Assembly (NCBI RefSeq): GCF_029255285.1
Contig: NZ_JAPUVI010000024.1
Span: forward strand, 1 to 64,000
Direction: 5' to 3'
Source: Accumulibacter sp.
GTDB lineage: Bacteria; Pseudomonadota; Gammaproteobacteria; Burkholderiales; Rhodocyclaceae
DNA length: 64,000 nucleotides
Shown here: positions 1-8,685 of the stretch, piece after piece
Layout: every line of letters starts with the position of its first letter
Position numbering within the stretch: the stretch's first letter is position 1
Program-made: the position numbers and the translations under genes
The notes under the pieces: model-generated
What the model was told of the DNA's origin: nothing
What the model saw: only the letters and a program-made list of their open reading frames with translations
Database searches by the model: none

Positions 1-148
1 TCACCGACAACGGATGGTGACCACCAAACACTTCCTTCATCGTGTACAGCGGACTGGTCCCGATATCCCCAAAAACCACTCCCATCGCCGCCAGCGCCGT
101 CCCCGCCAGTCCGGAATGCTCGCCGCCCGACTCCTTCCTTTCTGCCAT
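1..148 (-). CDS. kup: Kup-type K+ uptake protein, N-terminal fragment
   Basis: Partial gene running off the left edge. The minus strand from an ATG at 148 reads a short hydrophilic leader, then [26 protein letters not shown]. The GDIGTSPLY segment is the highly conserved start of the first membrane helix of KUP/HAK potassium transporters, which import K+ with protons across the inner membrane. Only about 49 residues of a protein usually over 600 long are present, so the rest cannot be judged. It is divergent from the CorA-family gene, with about 300 bases between the two starts. Family assignment is firm from the motif; substrate is family knowledge. Confidence 0.88.
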   Translation of the reverse strand, partial: MAERKESGGEHSGLAGTALAAMGVVFGDIGTSPLYTMKEVFGGHHPLSV

Positions 149-446
149 GGTACCTCCGGAAAAGCACTTGCTCGGGTGAATGCCCCTGTGCCACTTGCCC
201 GAGCGTCGGCCGTACCGCCGGGTATCGTCGCCCAGATCGATCGCCTACGATCACCTGTCGGCGAGGCCGCCGCAGGATCTCCGACTTCTCCCCAACGACC
301 GACGGCTGTCGCTCGAGAAGTCTGCGAAATCTGTTGCATTTCTTTTCAAGCGCCGAAATAGGCGCCAATTCGGGAAGTCTACCTCAGCTTCCGGGAGTAC
401 AATCGCGCGCTTCCTCCAGCCACCTCATCATCAGGGAGTCGATACC

Positions 447-1829
447 GTGGACGAGCAGGCCAGAAAACCGACGACGCCGGAAATGCTGCAACAGGGACTC
501 GCCGACGTCCACCTGAGTGAGGTGCGTTCTCTGCTTTCGCTGCAGAAACGGGTGGAGGAACTCGTGGCGCCACTGGTACGCGAACAAGGTACGTCTAACC
601 TCGACGAGGCTAGCGCCGGGATCCAGCAGCAGTATCGTCGGGAACTACGGCAAAAGCTCAAGCTGATGCCGGCCAAAGAAGTGGCCTACATCATCGAAGC
701 GCTCGATTCCAACGAACGCTTGGTCGTCTGGGACGAGGTCAAGGAAGGCGCCGACCCGATTCTCGCCTTACTGCCGGACGAAGTTCTCGAGGAGCTGATC
801 GACGATAGCCACTACCGCAACGAAAAAATGTCGATCACCGCGTTCGAGCTGCGCGATGGCCGGCTGCGCCAGATCGCGATCAGCAGCCCCGACGATCTCG
901 AGAGCATCAACCCGATCTGGATAGATCTCATCGCGCCAACCAAGAAAATCCGCGGCTGGATCGGCGACGCCTATGACGTGGAGATTCCCGATCCGGGCAG
1001 CCTGACCGACCTGGAGGCGAGCGCTCGCTTCTATGTCGAGGATGACGGAGAGGTCCATCTGCACTCCGATTTCCTGCTCGACACGCGCGACGAATCGCGC
1101 AACGTCCCGGTCGCCTTGATCCTGCACAACGAGATTCTGTTCACCGTGCGCAGCGAGGAACTGCCGGTGTTCCGTCTGCAACGGGCGCGCGCCCGCACAC
1201 GCCCGGGTTACGTGACGGACGGCAAGGATGTCTTGCTCGACCTGTACGCCGCGGACGTAGAGTACTCGGCGAACGCGCTCGAAGATGTCTATGCCGGGCT
1301 GGAGAAGGTCGGTACGCAGGTCTTGCGATCGCGCATCAGCGACGCCGAGGCGGCGGAGATCCTCGCGGCGATCGCCGAAGCGGAAGACCTCAACGGACGC
1401 ACCCGGCGCAGCGTCCTCGACACGCGGCGCGCGCTGTCCTTTCTCCTGCGCGGCAAGGTGCTTTCCGAGTTGCAGCACAACGACATACGCGAGATCCTGC
1501 GTGACATCGAATCGCTGGACGGCCACACAGCTTTCCTGTTCAACAAGATCAACTTCCTGATGGATGCCACCGACAGCGCGATCAACATCAACCAGAACAA
1601 GGACATCAAACGCCTGACGATCCTCAGCGTGGTCTTCATGCCGATCAACGTGCTGGCCGGCATGGGCGGCATGTCCGAGTTCTCGATGATGACACAAGGC
1701 ATTCCCTGGCCGATCGCCTATTCCAGCTTTTTTGTCGCGATGATCGCCGTCGGCGGCCTGACCTATGCAGGACTGCGCTTCTTCTCGAATCGCAAGACAC
1801 GCAGCAGGAGCCACGGCGGCTCCTTGTAA
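447..1829 (+). CDS. CorA-family divalent metal transporter with MgtE-like N-terminal segment
   Basis: 460-residue inner-membrane protein. I take the GTG at 447, about 8 bases after GGGAG; the frame stays open upstream to 180 but the translation there looks random. Residues of about 65-115 form a helical stretch (MPAKEVAYIIEALDSNERL, then LLPDEVLEELID) resembling the repeats of the MgtE N-terminal domain. A CorA-like soluble domain and a long helix follow. Two membrane segments lie at the C-terminus (LTILSVVFMPINVLAGMGGM and PIAYSSFFVAMIAVGGLTYAGL). The usual pore signature GMN is replaced by GMGGMSEF at the end of the first helix. Transport of Mg2+ or another divalent cation is inferred from the family; the altered signature makes the substrate uncertain. 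Confidence 0.85.
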   Translation: MDEQARKPTTPEMLQQGLADVHLSEVRSLLSLQKRVEELVAPLVREQGTSNLDEASAGIQQQYRRELRQKLKLMPAKEVAYIIEALDSNERLVVWDEVKEGADPILALLPDEVLEELIDDSHYRNEKMSITAFELRDGRLRQIAISSPDDLESINPIWIDLIAPTKKIRGWIGDAYDVEIPDPGSLTDLEASARFYVEDDGEVHLHSDFLLDTRDESRNVPVALILHNEILFTVRSEELPVFRLQRARARTRPGYVTDGKDVLLDLYAADVEYSANALEDVYAGLEKVGTQVLRSRISDAEAAEILAAIAEAEDLNGRTRRSVLDTRRALSFLLRGKVLSELQHNDIREILRDIESLDGHTAFLFNKINFLMDATDSAININQNKDIKRLTILSVVFMPINVLAGMGGMSEFSMMTQGIPWPIAYSSFFVAMIAVGGLTYAGLRFFSNRKTRSRSHGGSL

Positions 1830-1904
1830 GCGCTTGCCGGGTGCCCTGAAGAGCGCCGTCGGACCGCGCCGGCGGCGACAGTTCCGGTCGCTCCAAAAGC
1901 AAGA

Positions 1905-3185
1905 TCACCAGGCAGCGAAAACCGTTTCAGCCGCCACCACGGTCGCCGCGATGTCGGCCTCGCCATGTGCGGCGGAAACGAAACCGGCTTCGAAAGCCGA
2001 GGGAGCAAAGTAGTGACCGGCAGCGAGCATGCCGTGGAAGAAGCGATTGAAAGCCTCCCTGTCGCACGACATCACCTCGGCGTAGGTCTGCGGACACTGG
2101 TCGCGGAAGTACAGCCCGAACATGCCGCCTATCGATTGTACCGAAAAGCTTACGCCATGCTTGGCGGCGGCGGCGGCCAGCCCGTCAGTGAGCTGCCGGG
2201 TCAGCCGCGCCAGCCGTTCATGGAATCCCGGAGCGTGTACGAGTTTCAAGGTCGCCAAACCAGCGGCGACCGCCACCGGGTTGCCGGACAAGGTGCCTGC
2301 CTGGTACACCGGACCCAACGGCGCCACCTTGGCCATGATCTCGCGCCGACCGCCAAAAGCGCCGACCGGCATTCCGCCGCCGATTACCTTGCCGAGTGTG
2401 GTGAGGTCGGGCGTGATGCCGTAGAGGCCTTGTGCGCCTCCCCCGCCGACGCGAAAACCCGTCATCACTTCATCGAAAATCAACACCGCTCCATAGCGGC
2501 TGCACAGCTCGCGCATGGCCGACAGGAAGGCCGGCCGCGGCGCAATCAGGTTCATGTTGCCTGCCACCGCTTCGACGATCACCGCCGCGACCCGCGAACC
2601 ATGCTCCGCAAACGCCGCTTCGAGTCCCTCGCTATCGTTGTAGTCGAGAACCAGCGTGTGCCGCGCCAGATCGGCCGGCACACCGCCCGAACTCGGGTGA
2701 CCGAAAGTGAGCATCCCGGAGCCCGCTTTCACGAGCAGGCTGTCCGAGTGGCCGTGATAACAACCCTCGAACTTGATCAACAGATCGCGCCCCGTATAGC
2801 CGCGCGCCAGGCGAATGGCGCTCATCGTCGCTTCGGTCCCGGAACTTACCAGGCGGACCATCTCGAGCGCCGGCATCGACCTACAAAGCAGCTCGGCCAA
2901 GTCGACCTCGCCCTCGGTTGGCGCGCCGAAGGATAGTCCACGAAGCGCGGCGTCGCGTACGGCAGCGACGACTTCGGGATGGGCGTGTCCGACGATCAGC
3001 GGCCCCCAGGAACCGACGTAGTCGACATAGCTCTTGCCGTCCGCATCGGTAACGCGTGGCCCCAGACCGGCGACGAAAAAGCGCGGTGTACCGCCGACCG
3101 AACGAAAAGCTCTGACCGGCGAATTGACGCCGCCCGGAATGAACTGCTGGGCGCGTTCAAAGAGTTGCTGATTGCGGGAGATCAC
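1905..3185 (-). CDS. hemL: Glutamate-1-semialdehyde 2,1-aminomutase
   Basis: PLP enzyme that converts glutamate-1-semialdehyde to 5-aminolevulinate, the committed precursor of haem and other tetrapyrroles, in the C5 pathway. It is 426 residues, the normal length. Visible signatures are the N-terminal [13 protein letters not shown], the FDEVMTGFR cofactor-binding stretch (about 237-245) and the PLP lysine near residue 266 in [16 protein letters not shown]. The GTG start at 3185 gives the classical N-terminus ([12 protein letters not shown]). It overlaps the end of thiE by 29 bases, so translation is probably coupled in a thiD-thiE-hemL unit. The frame is open upstream but only as a shadow of thiE. 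Confidence 0.96.
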   Translation of the reverse strand: MISRNQQLFERAQQFIPGGVNSPVRAFRSVGGTPRFFVAGLGPRVTDADGKSYVDYVGSWGPLIVGHAHPEVVAAVRDAALRGLSFGAPTEGEVDLAELLCRSMPALEMVRLVSSGTEATMSAIRLARGYTGRDLLIKFEGCYHGHSDSLLVKAGSGMLTFGHPSSGGVPADLARHTLVLDYNDSEGLEAAFAEHGSRVAAVIVEAVAGNMNLIAPRPAFLSAMRELCSRYGAVLIFDEVMTGFRVGGGGAQGLYGITPDLTTLGKVIGGGMPVGAFGGRREIMAKVAPLGPVYQAGTLSGNPVAVAAGLATLKLVHAPGFHERLARLTRQLTDGLAAAAAKHGVSFSVQSIGGMFGLYFRDQCPQTYAEVMSCDREAFNRFFHGMLAAGHYFAPSAFEAGFVSAAHGEADIAATVVAAETVFAAW

Positions 3186-3825
3186 GCGAGGCTTCCTCAA
3201 AAAGTTGTTGGTAGGTAGCTGCCCGGGCGGCGATATCTTCCGCCTCGAAGAGGTCGGCCACGACGGCCAGCAAATCCGCGCCGGCAGCGAGCAGCGGTGC
3301 CGCGTTGCGCACGGTGATCCCGCCGATGGCGCAAGCCGGCACACCGAGTTCGACGCGGCAACGATGGAACAGGGAAAGCGGTGCCGGTACCGCCAGCGGC
3401 TTGGTCGACGAAGGATGAACGGCTCCGAAGGCCACATAATCGGCCCCCGCCGCCGCCGCGCGGCGGGCCCGTTCGAAGTCGGCGTAGCACGAAGCACCAA
3501 GCAGGCAACCCGGTGCCAGAGCTTGTCGCGCGGCTCCGAGATCACCGTCGGAAGCTCCGAGGTGCACGCCGTCGGCATTGATCTCCAGCGCCAAGCGCAG
3601 ATCGTCATTGACTATGAGGCGAGCGCCAAATCGCCGGCACAAGCTTTGCAACGCATGTGCCAGTTCCGCGCGTCGGCGTGCGTCTCCGCTCTTCTCCCGG
3701 TATTGGACCAAGCTTACACCACCCCTCAGGGCCGCCTCGACGCGGGCGAGCAAATCCTTCGCCGCCAAACCGTCCGGGGTGATCGCGTAAAGCCCGCGCA
3801 AGGCGTGCCGAGCGGAGTCACTCAT
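3157..3825 (-). CDS. thiE: Thiamine phosphate synthase
   Basis: Joins hydroxymethylpyrimidine diphosphate and thiazole phosphate to make thiamine monophosphate. The 222-residue TIM-barrel protein shows LYAITPDG at the N-terminus, [34 protein letters not shown] and ACAIGGI near the C-terminal phosphate-binding loop, all typical of ThiE. The ATG at 3825 lies inside the last codons of thiD (8-base overlap), so the two are translationally coupled. Its 3' end overlaps hemL. No thiazole synthesis gene is present here, so the thiazole half must come from elsewhere in the genome. Confidence 0.95.
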   Translation of the reverse strand: MSDSARHALRGLYAITPDGLAAKDLLARVEAALRGGVSLVQYREKSGDARRRAELAHALQSLCRRFGARLIVNDDLRLALEINADGVHLGASDGDLGAARQALAPGCLLGASCYADFERARRAAAAGADYVAFGAVHPSSTKPLAVPAPLSLFHRCRVELGVPACAIGGITVRNAAPLLAAGADLLAVVADLFEAEDIAARAATYQQLFEEASRDLPQSATL

Positions 3826-4666
3826 CTCGAGCCGCACGGCGAGCGCGCAACTCGAAGTTGCGATCCGGAATGCACTGCCCCGCTCCAGGCTGGAAAGCAG
3901 CGGCCAGCGACTGCCATGTATACTCCTGAGCCGCCCGCACTGCCTCGCCGACAGGCATTCCGGTCGCCAGACAAGCGGCCACAGCCGCCGCCAGGGTGCA
4001 GCCCGAACCATGGTATTCGCCGGGCAAGCGTGGCCAGACGTCCTGGCGCAACAGGCCAGAGCGCTGCTCATAGAGGCGATTGACGACCTGCTCGCTCCTC
4101 GCGTGCGTGCCCGTCAACAGCACATGCCGGCAACCAAAGTCCAACAGGCGCCGCGCACATTCGGCGAGCGGCAACACGACGGCAGGATCTTCCTCGTCGC
4201 CCGCGGACAAGCGACGCGCTTCGAGGGTGTTCGGCGTCAGAACCGTGGTCAAGGGCAGCAACCGTTCCCGTAGGCCCGCGATCATCTTCCGGTCGGCCAG
4301 TTCATCGCCCCGGCCCGACGCCAGAATCGGGTCGAGGACCAGCGGTATGCCCGGGTATTCAGCGATGATCTGGGCGATCAGCGCGATATTCTCGACACTA
4401 CCCAAAAGACCTATCTTGAAGGCGGCGACCGGCATGTCGGCCAGCAACCGCCGCGCCTGCCGCGCGACCCAATCGGCCGGTACGGCCATGATCCCGGCGA
4501 CGCCGACCGTATCTTGAACCGTGATCGCCGTCGCCACGCTCAGCGGGTGACAGCCAAGCGCCGAAATGGTCAGGACGTCCGCCTGCAACCCTGCCCCGCC
4601 CGAAGGGTCAGCAGCGGAAAAAGTCAATACGAGAGGTGGTAGGCAAGCAAGATGGGGGGTGATCAA
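3818..4666 (-). CDS. thiD: Hydroxymethylpyrimidine/phosphomethylpyrimidine kinase
   Basis: Ribokinase-fold enzyme that phosphorylates HMP to HMP-P and HMP-PP for thiamine synthesis. The protein is 282 residues with [14 protein letters not shown] near the N-terminus, [16 protein letters not shown], a KIGLLG motif, [12 protein letters not shown] and the C-terminal anion-hole [13 protein letters not shown]. The start appears to be a TTG at 4666, since no ATG or GTG is available before the conserved GGAGLQAD block; this start is the least certain part. It heads the thiD-thiE-hemL unit and is divergent from rubredoxin. I looked for a TPP riboswitch upstream on the minus strand and did not see one. 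Confidence 0.93.
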   Translation of the reverse strand: MITPHLACLPPLVLTFSAADPSGGAGLQADVLTISALGCHPLSVATAITVQDTVGVAGIMAVPADWVARQARRLLADMPVAAFKIGLLGSVENIALIAQIIAEYPGIPLVLDPILASGRGDELADRKMIAGLRERLLPLTTVLTPNTLEARRLSAGDEEDPAVVLPLAECARRLLDFGCRHVLLTGTHARSEQVVNRLYEQRSGLLRQDVWPRLPGEYHGSGCTLAAAVAACLATGMPVGEAVRAAQEYTWQSLAAAFQPGAGQCIPDRNFELRARRAARDE

Positions 4667-4709
4667 GGCAGACTGACCTCGGCCGACATTTCTGTCCGAA
4701 AAGAAAATC

Positions 4710-4739
4710 TTGGCAGCGAGAGAAGGGTTTGGCTAGAAT
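4710..4739 (+). promoter_or_regulatory. Candidate sigma-70 promoter for rubredoxin
   Basis: TTGGCA at 4710-4715 and TAGAAT at 4734-4739 are separated by 18 bases. They place a start site near 4746, about 37 bases before the rubredoxin ATG. Matches are good but not perfect, and no experiment supports it. Confidence 0.45.
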
Positions 4740-4782
4740 CCCCGCTTTTTCTCACGATTCTAACCGAAAATCGACAGCCACC

Positions 4783-4971
4783 ATGAACACAGCAAGTGAC
4801 CAGCCCTATCGTACCTGGATGTGTCTGACCTGCGGCTTCGTTTATGATGAGGCGGCGGGACTGCCCGACGAAGGCATTGCTCCGGGAACGCGATGGGCCG
4901 ATGTACCGATCAACTGGACATGCCCGGAGTGCGGCGCGCGCAAGGAAGACTTCGAAATAGTCGAAATATGA
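4783..4971 (+). CDS. rubA: Rubredoxin
   Basis: Small cytoplasmic iron protein carrying one electron on a mononuclear Fe(Cys)4 centre. The 62-residue protein has the two metal knuckles CLTCGFVYDEAAG and CPECGARKEDFE, with the usual spacer containing GIAPGTRWADVPINW. I chose the ATG at 4783 because it gives the standard length; an earlier in-frame start at 4729 would lie inside the predicted promoter. In betaproteobacteria rubredoxin commonly sits beside the pilG cluster, as here (104 bases upstream), without a proven functional link. The redox partner is unknown. Confidence 0.95.
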   Translation: MNTASDQPYRTWMCLTCGFVYDEAAGLPDEGIAPGTRWADVPINWTCPECGARKEDFEIVEI

Positions 4972-5075
4972 AGACAATGAGCAAGACAATGCGGTATAGA
5001 ATTGACGCGCAGGCGAATCATGCCGGTTTCGCGGGACTCGTAGAATAAGCACCTGGGACACTCTGGAGGAGACAA

Positions 5076-5471
5076 GTGGCTGAAGCGGCAAACCTGCGCG
5101 GCGTCAAGGTCATGGTCATCGATGACAGCAACACGATACGGCGCAGCGCGGAGATTTTCCTTGTGCAGGCTGGTTGTCAGGTGCTGCTTGCCGAGGACGG
5201 CTTCGATGCGCTGGCGAAAATTGCCGATCACCAGCCGGCAGTCATTTTCTGCGACATCGTGATGCCGCGGCTCGACGGCTACCAGACCTGCGCCCTGATC
5301 AAGAAGAACCAACGTTTCCGCTCGACGCCGGTGATCATGCTGTCGTCACGGGATGGCCTGTTCGATCGCGCGCGCGGTCGCATGGTGGGTTCAGATCAGT
5401 ACCTGACCAAGCCATTTACCAAAGACAGCCTGCTGCAGACGGTCGCCGCTTTCGCGCCGCCGTCTGACTGA
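5076..5471 (+). CDS. pilG: Twitching motility response regulator PilG
   Basis: Stand-alone CheY-like receiver, 131 residues. Visible residues are the acidic pair D16-D17 (VIDDSNTIRR), phosphoacceptor D60 in FCDIVMPRLDG, and K112 in YLTKPF. It starts with GTG at 5076, just after CTGGAGGA. By homology with the Pseudomonas Pil-Chp pathway it is phosphorylated by the PilL/ChpA kinase and promotes pilus extension. It is first in pilG-pilH-pilI-pilJ-pilL. The paralog that follows is PilH; the assignment of G and H rests mainly on gene order and the N-terminal extension before VMVIDDS. Confidence 0.92.
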   Translation: MAEAANLRGVKVMVIDDSNTIRRSAEIFLVQAGCQVLLAEDGFDALAKIADHQPAVIFCDIVMPRLDGYQTCALIKKNQRFRSTPVIMLSSRDGLFDRARGRMVGSDQYLTKPFTKDSLLQTVAAFAPPSD

Positions 5472-5519
5472 GCGTAGCGAAACGCGTTGACCGATAGCCA
5501 GTCGAGGGAGCTACAGGCC

Positions 5520-5882
5520 ATGACGATCAAGAAAATTCTCGTCGTTGACGATTCGCCGACCGAGCGGCACGTGATGAAAACCTTGCTGAGCAGCAACGGT
5601 TATGAGGTGATTACCGCCGAAAACGGCGAAGAAGGAATTGCCAAGGCGAAGAGCGAACTACCCGATCTGGTCCTGATGGATGTCGTCATGCCGGGCCTCA
5701 ACGGTTACCAAGCCACCAGAACCCTGACTCGGCATGAGACGACGCGCAGCATTCCGGTCATCATGTTTACCACCAAGGGACAGGAAACCGACAAGATCTG
5801 GGGCCTGCGACAGGGTGCGCACGACTACCTGGTGAAACCGGTCAATGGCCAGGAGCTGCTGGCCAAGATCGCCGCGCTCTGA
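5520..5882 (+). CDS. pilH: Twitching motility response regulator PilH
   Basis: Second single-domain receiver of the cluster, 120 residues: acidic pair D10-D11 (VVDDSPTERH), phosphoacceptor D54 in LMDVVMPGLNG, and K106 in YLVKPV. The ATG at 5520 is preceded by GAGGGAG at good spacing; an upstream TTG at 5487 is less likely. In Pseudomonas PilH opposes PilG, acting as a phosphate sink or favouring retraction through PilT. That role here is by homology. Confidence 0.92.
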   Translation: MTIKKILVVDDSPTERHVMKTLLSSNGYEVITAENGEEGIAKAKSELPDLVLMDVVMPGLNGYQATRTLTRHETTRSIPVIMFTTKGQETDKIWGLRQGAHDYLVKPVNGQELLAKIAAL

Positions 5883-5896
5883 GCGATAGCGCGAGC

Positions 5897-6409
5897 ATGA
5901 GCAAGAAGAAGATCCGGCTGCACGAATTCCAGTCCTACCTCGCGGCGCGGCTTGCCGGAACGAGCGATCGAAGTTCCGCCGGATTGCTCGGTCTGCAGGC
6001 AGGATCGGATTACTGGCTGGTCGACCTGGCGGACTCGGGCGAAATCGTTCCCTTATCGCCGCTCACCGACGTTCCCTTGACGAAACCGTGGTTCGCGGGC
6101 ATCGTCAATATTCGCGGCAACCTGTACTCGGTAGTCGATTTATCGGCCTTTCTCGGTAAGGAAGCCACGCCCCGTAACGGCAGCTCGAGGTTGCTTTTGA
6201 TCGGCACCCGCCATGGCAGCAACGCGGCCCTGCTGGTAACCCGAATGATCGGCCTACGCAACATCGAAGCCCTGAACGCCGAGCCGCCCGATCCTCAGGC
6301 GCCGGTCTGGGCGCACCAAGCCTATACCGACAACGAAGGACGGCGCTGGAGGAAACTCAGGGTGCGTGATCTGCTGGCTGACGACAAATTCATGGACATC
6401 GGCGTTTGA
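5897..6409 (+). CDS. pilI: CheW-like coupling protein PilI
   Basis: 170-residue CheW-domain protein that would couple the PilJ receptor to the PilL kinase. It shows the CheW fold pattern: GIVNIRGNLYSVVDLSAFLG, then LLIGTRHGSNAALLVTRMIGLRNI. The ATG at 5897 is 14 bases after pilH. Its order between pilH and pilJ is the standard one, which supports PilI over other CheW proteins. Confidence 0.92.
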   Translation: MSKKKIRLHEFQSYLAARLAGTSDRSSAGLLGLQAGSDYWLVDLADSGEIVPLSPLTDVPLTKPWFAGIVNIRGNLYSVVDLSAFLGKEATPRNGSSRLLLIGTRHGSNAALLVTRMIGLRNIEALNAEPPDPQAPVWAHQAYTDNEGRRWRKLRVRDLLADDKFMDIGV

Positions 6410-6481
6410 TCCGCCTTGGTATCAGGCAGTACTCGACGACCGTCACTGCCACCGTCGAGAAAGCGTAACCGGAGAAGCAAG

Positions 6482-8647
6482 ATGACGTTCAAACCCAAGT
6501 TGCCCGCTTTCCTGTCCCGCAAGGCGGACCCGGCAGGGGAGACTCTCGTGGTGCGTGCGGCGGCCGACCCGAAGGCAGCGACAGGCCCGGGCAGGAGCAA
6601 CCTCATGTCCGCGCTGTTGAGCAAGTATCCGGTCGCCAAACAACTGCAGATTCTCGGCGGCGCGCTGCTCGTCGTGATGCTGCTGATCGCGACCGTGGTT
6701 TATCGCGACAGCCGGCAGGCGACTTACGGTACCGCTTATATTGCCGCCGCCGGCGACATGCGAATGCTTTCGCAACGCTTGGCGAAAGCTTCCAGCCTGG
6801 CCCTGCTGGGCGACCCCGCGGCTTTCAAGCAGCTCCGGGAGTCGCGTGACAGCTTCGCGGCCAACCTAGAGGGATTGACCAACGGCGGCGAGTTGGCGGC
6901 AACGCGAGTGCCGCCTTCCCCAGATGCCCTCCAGTCGCAGTTGCAGTCACTGGCGCAAACGTGGGAAAAGACCGACAAGAGCGCGCTGCGGCTGCTCGAA
7001 ATGGAAACGAACCTCGTCTCGCTCGGCAAGGACGTAGCGTCCATCAACGACAAGAACCCGCAGCTTCTCGAACTGTCGGAGCAAATCGCGGCGCTCAAAC
7101 TGCAGGGCAACGCCAGCATCCGGGAAATTGCTGCCGCCAACCAGCTCGTGATGCTAACGCAAAGAATCGCCAAGAACGCCAGCGCACTGCTGGTCGGCAA
7201 TGCGATCGACCCGGAAATCGCCTTTCTCCTCGGCAAGGATACGAATACCTTTCGCGACTTACTGCGCGGCCTCGCCAAAGGGAGCGATACGCTACGGATC
7301 ACGGCTTCGACAGACCCGGACACGAAGCAGAAGCTGAGTGAACTCGAAGCCAGCTTCGGCGAGTACCGGACAGCCGTCGGCGAAATCCTCGGCAACATGC
7401 AGCGCTTGGTAATCGCCAAGCAGGCCGGTTCGCAGATTTTCCGTGACAGCGAAGAACTGCTCGAAGCGACCAATCAGCTTGCCCAGGGCTATCAGATCGG
7501 AACCATGCAGCGTACCGGCTATGGCCTTGCCTTGGTGACCTTGATTCTGCTCGCCATTGGACTCCTGTTTCTCCTGGCCAGGACCTATCTCGCCGAAAGT
7601 GTTCGGCAGGCGGAAGCCGCCGAGCAAAGCCGGCAGGCCACCGAGGCGCTCAACCGCCAGAATCAAGGTGCCATTCTGCGCCTGATGAACGAACTAGGAG
7701 ATCTTGCCGACGGCGACCTGACGGTCACCGCGACGGTCTCAGAAGACATCACCGGCGCCATCGCCGACTCGATAAACTACACCATCGAGGAACTGCGCGT
7801 GCTCGTCGGCCGCATCAACGACGCCGCCAGCCGCGTGACCGAAGCCACAGGCATCGCACAGCAGACATCCACCGAACTGCTGGCCGCCGCTGAACGTCAG
7901 GCCAACGAAATCAAGGCGACGGGGCAATCTGCCCTGGCCATGGCAAGTTCGATGACCAGCGTCTCGAGCGACGCCAAGCAGTCGTCGACCGTCGCCCGCC
8001 AGTCGCTCGCCGCGGCCGACAAGGGCGCTCAGGCGGTCGAGGACTCGATCAAGGGCATGAACAAGATCCGCGAGCAAATTCAGGAAACCTCGAAGCGAAT
8101 CAAGCGTCTCGGCGAATCGTCGCAGGAGATCGGCGAGATCGTCGAGCTGATTTCCGATATTACCGAACAGACCAATGTGCTGGCCCTCAACGCCGCGATC
8201 CAGGCGGCATCGGCCGGCGAAGCGGGGCGTGGCTTCACGGTGGTGGCGGAGGAAGTACAACGCCTCGCCGAACGCTCCGGTGAAGCGACGAAGCAGATCG
8301 GCGCCATCGTCCGGACGATTCAGACCGACACCCAGGACACTGTGTCGGCAATGGAGGAGTCGACCCGTGGCGTCGTCGAGGGCGCCCGGCTGTCCGACGC
8401 CGCCGGCCAGGCGCTGGCCGAGATCGGGGAGGTTTCGAAGGCGTTGACGGTACTGATCGAAAACATCGCCGTCGCAACGCGCCAGCAGGCTGATTCGGCA
8501 ACTCAGGTGGCGCGCAAGATGCAGGAGATTCTGCTAGTCACTGGTCAGACAACGGCGGGTACACAGAAAACCGCGACTGCGATCGGCGAACTGGCCGCTC
8601 TGGCAACCGAACTGAAGGGATCGGTTGCCGGCTTCAAGGTGTCTTGA
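6482..8647 (+). CDS. pilJ: Methyl-accepting chemotaxis protein PilJ
   Basis: 721-residue inner-membrane receptor of the pilus chemosensory system. Membrane helices are near residues 57-74 ([19 protein letters not shown]) and 345-370. Between them is a long helical periplasmic region with the two PilJ-type repeats ([17 protein letters not shown] and [19 protein letters not shown]). A HAMP-like segment and a cytoplasmic signalling hairpin follow, with the conserved tip [20 protein letters not shown]. The ATG at 6482 follows GGAGAAG; the frame is open back to 6416 without coding character. There is no pilK-like methyltransferase gene after it. Its stop overlaps a possible upstream start of pilL. 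Confidence 0.95.
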   Translation: MTFKPKLPAFLSRKADPAGETLVVRAAADPKAATGPGRSNLMSALLSKYPVAKQLQILGGALLVVMLLIATVVYRDSRQATYGTAYIAAAGDMRMLSQRLAKASSLALLGDPAAFKQLRESRDSFAANLEGLTNGGELAATRVPPSPDALQSQLQSLAQTWEKTDKSALRLLEMETNLVSLGKDVASINDKNPQLLELSEQIAALKLQGNASIREIAAANQLVMLTQRIAKNASALLVGNAIDPEIAFLLGKDTNTFRDLLRGLAKGSDTLRITASTDPDTKQKLSELEASFGEYRTAVGEILGNMQRLVIAKQAGSQIFRDSEELLEATNQLAQGYQIGTMQRTGYGLALVTLILLAIGLLFLLARTYLAESVRQAEAAEQSRQATEALNRQNQGAILRLMNELGDLADGDLTVTATVSEDITGAIADSINYTIEELRVLVGRINDAASRVTEATGIAQQTSTELLAAAERQANEIKATGQSALAMASSMTSVSSDAKQSSTVARQSLAAADKGAQAVEDSIKGMNKIREQIQETSKRIKRLGESSQEIGEIVELISDITEQTNVLALNAAIQAASAGEAGRGFTVVAEEVQRLAERSGEATKQIGAIVRTIQTDTQDTVSAMEESTRGVVEGARLSDAAGQALAEIGEVSKALTVLIENIAVATRQQADSATQVARKMQEILLVTGQTTAGTQKTATAIGELAALATELKGSVAGFKVS

Positions 8648-8685
8648 GCGCTGGCGCCGATCAGCGGAGTGGAGAATTTGCCCCG

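Noticed and set aside
768-1814. 348-codon minus-strand frame opposite the CorA gene
   Set aside because: Shadow of a gene with recognisable membrane helices; no start context or motifs.
3186-3608. Upstream extension of the hemL frame
   Set aside because: Covers thiE in another frame and would add about 140 residues not found in this family; GTG at 3185 gives the standard length.
4667-4782. TPP riboswitch before thiD
   Set aside because: The spacer is only about 115 bases and lacks the conserved CUGAGA and related blocks on the minus strand.
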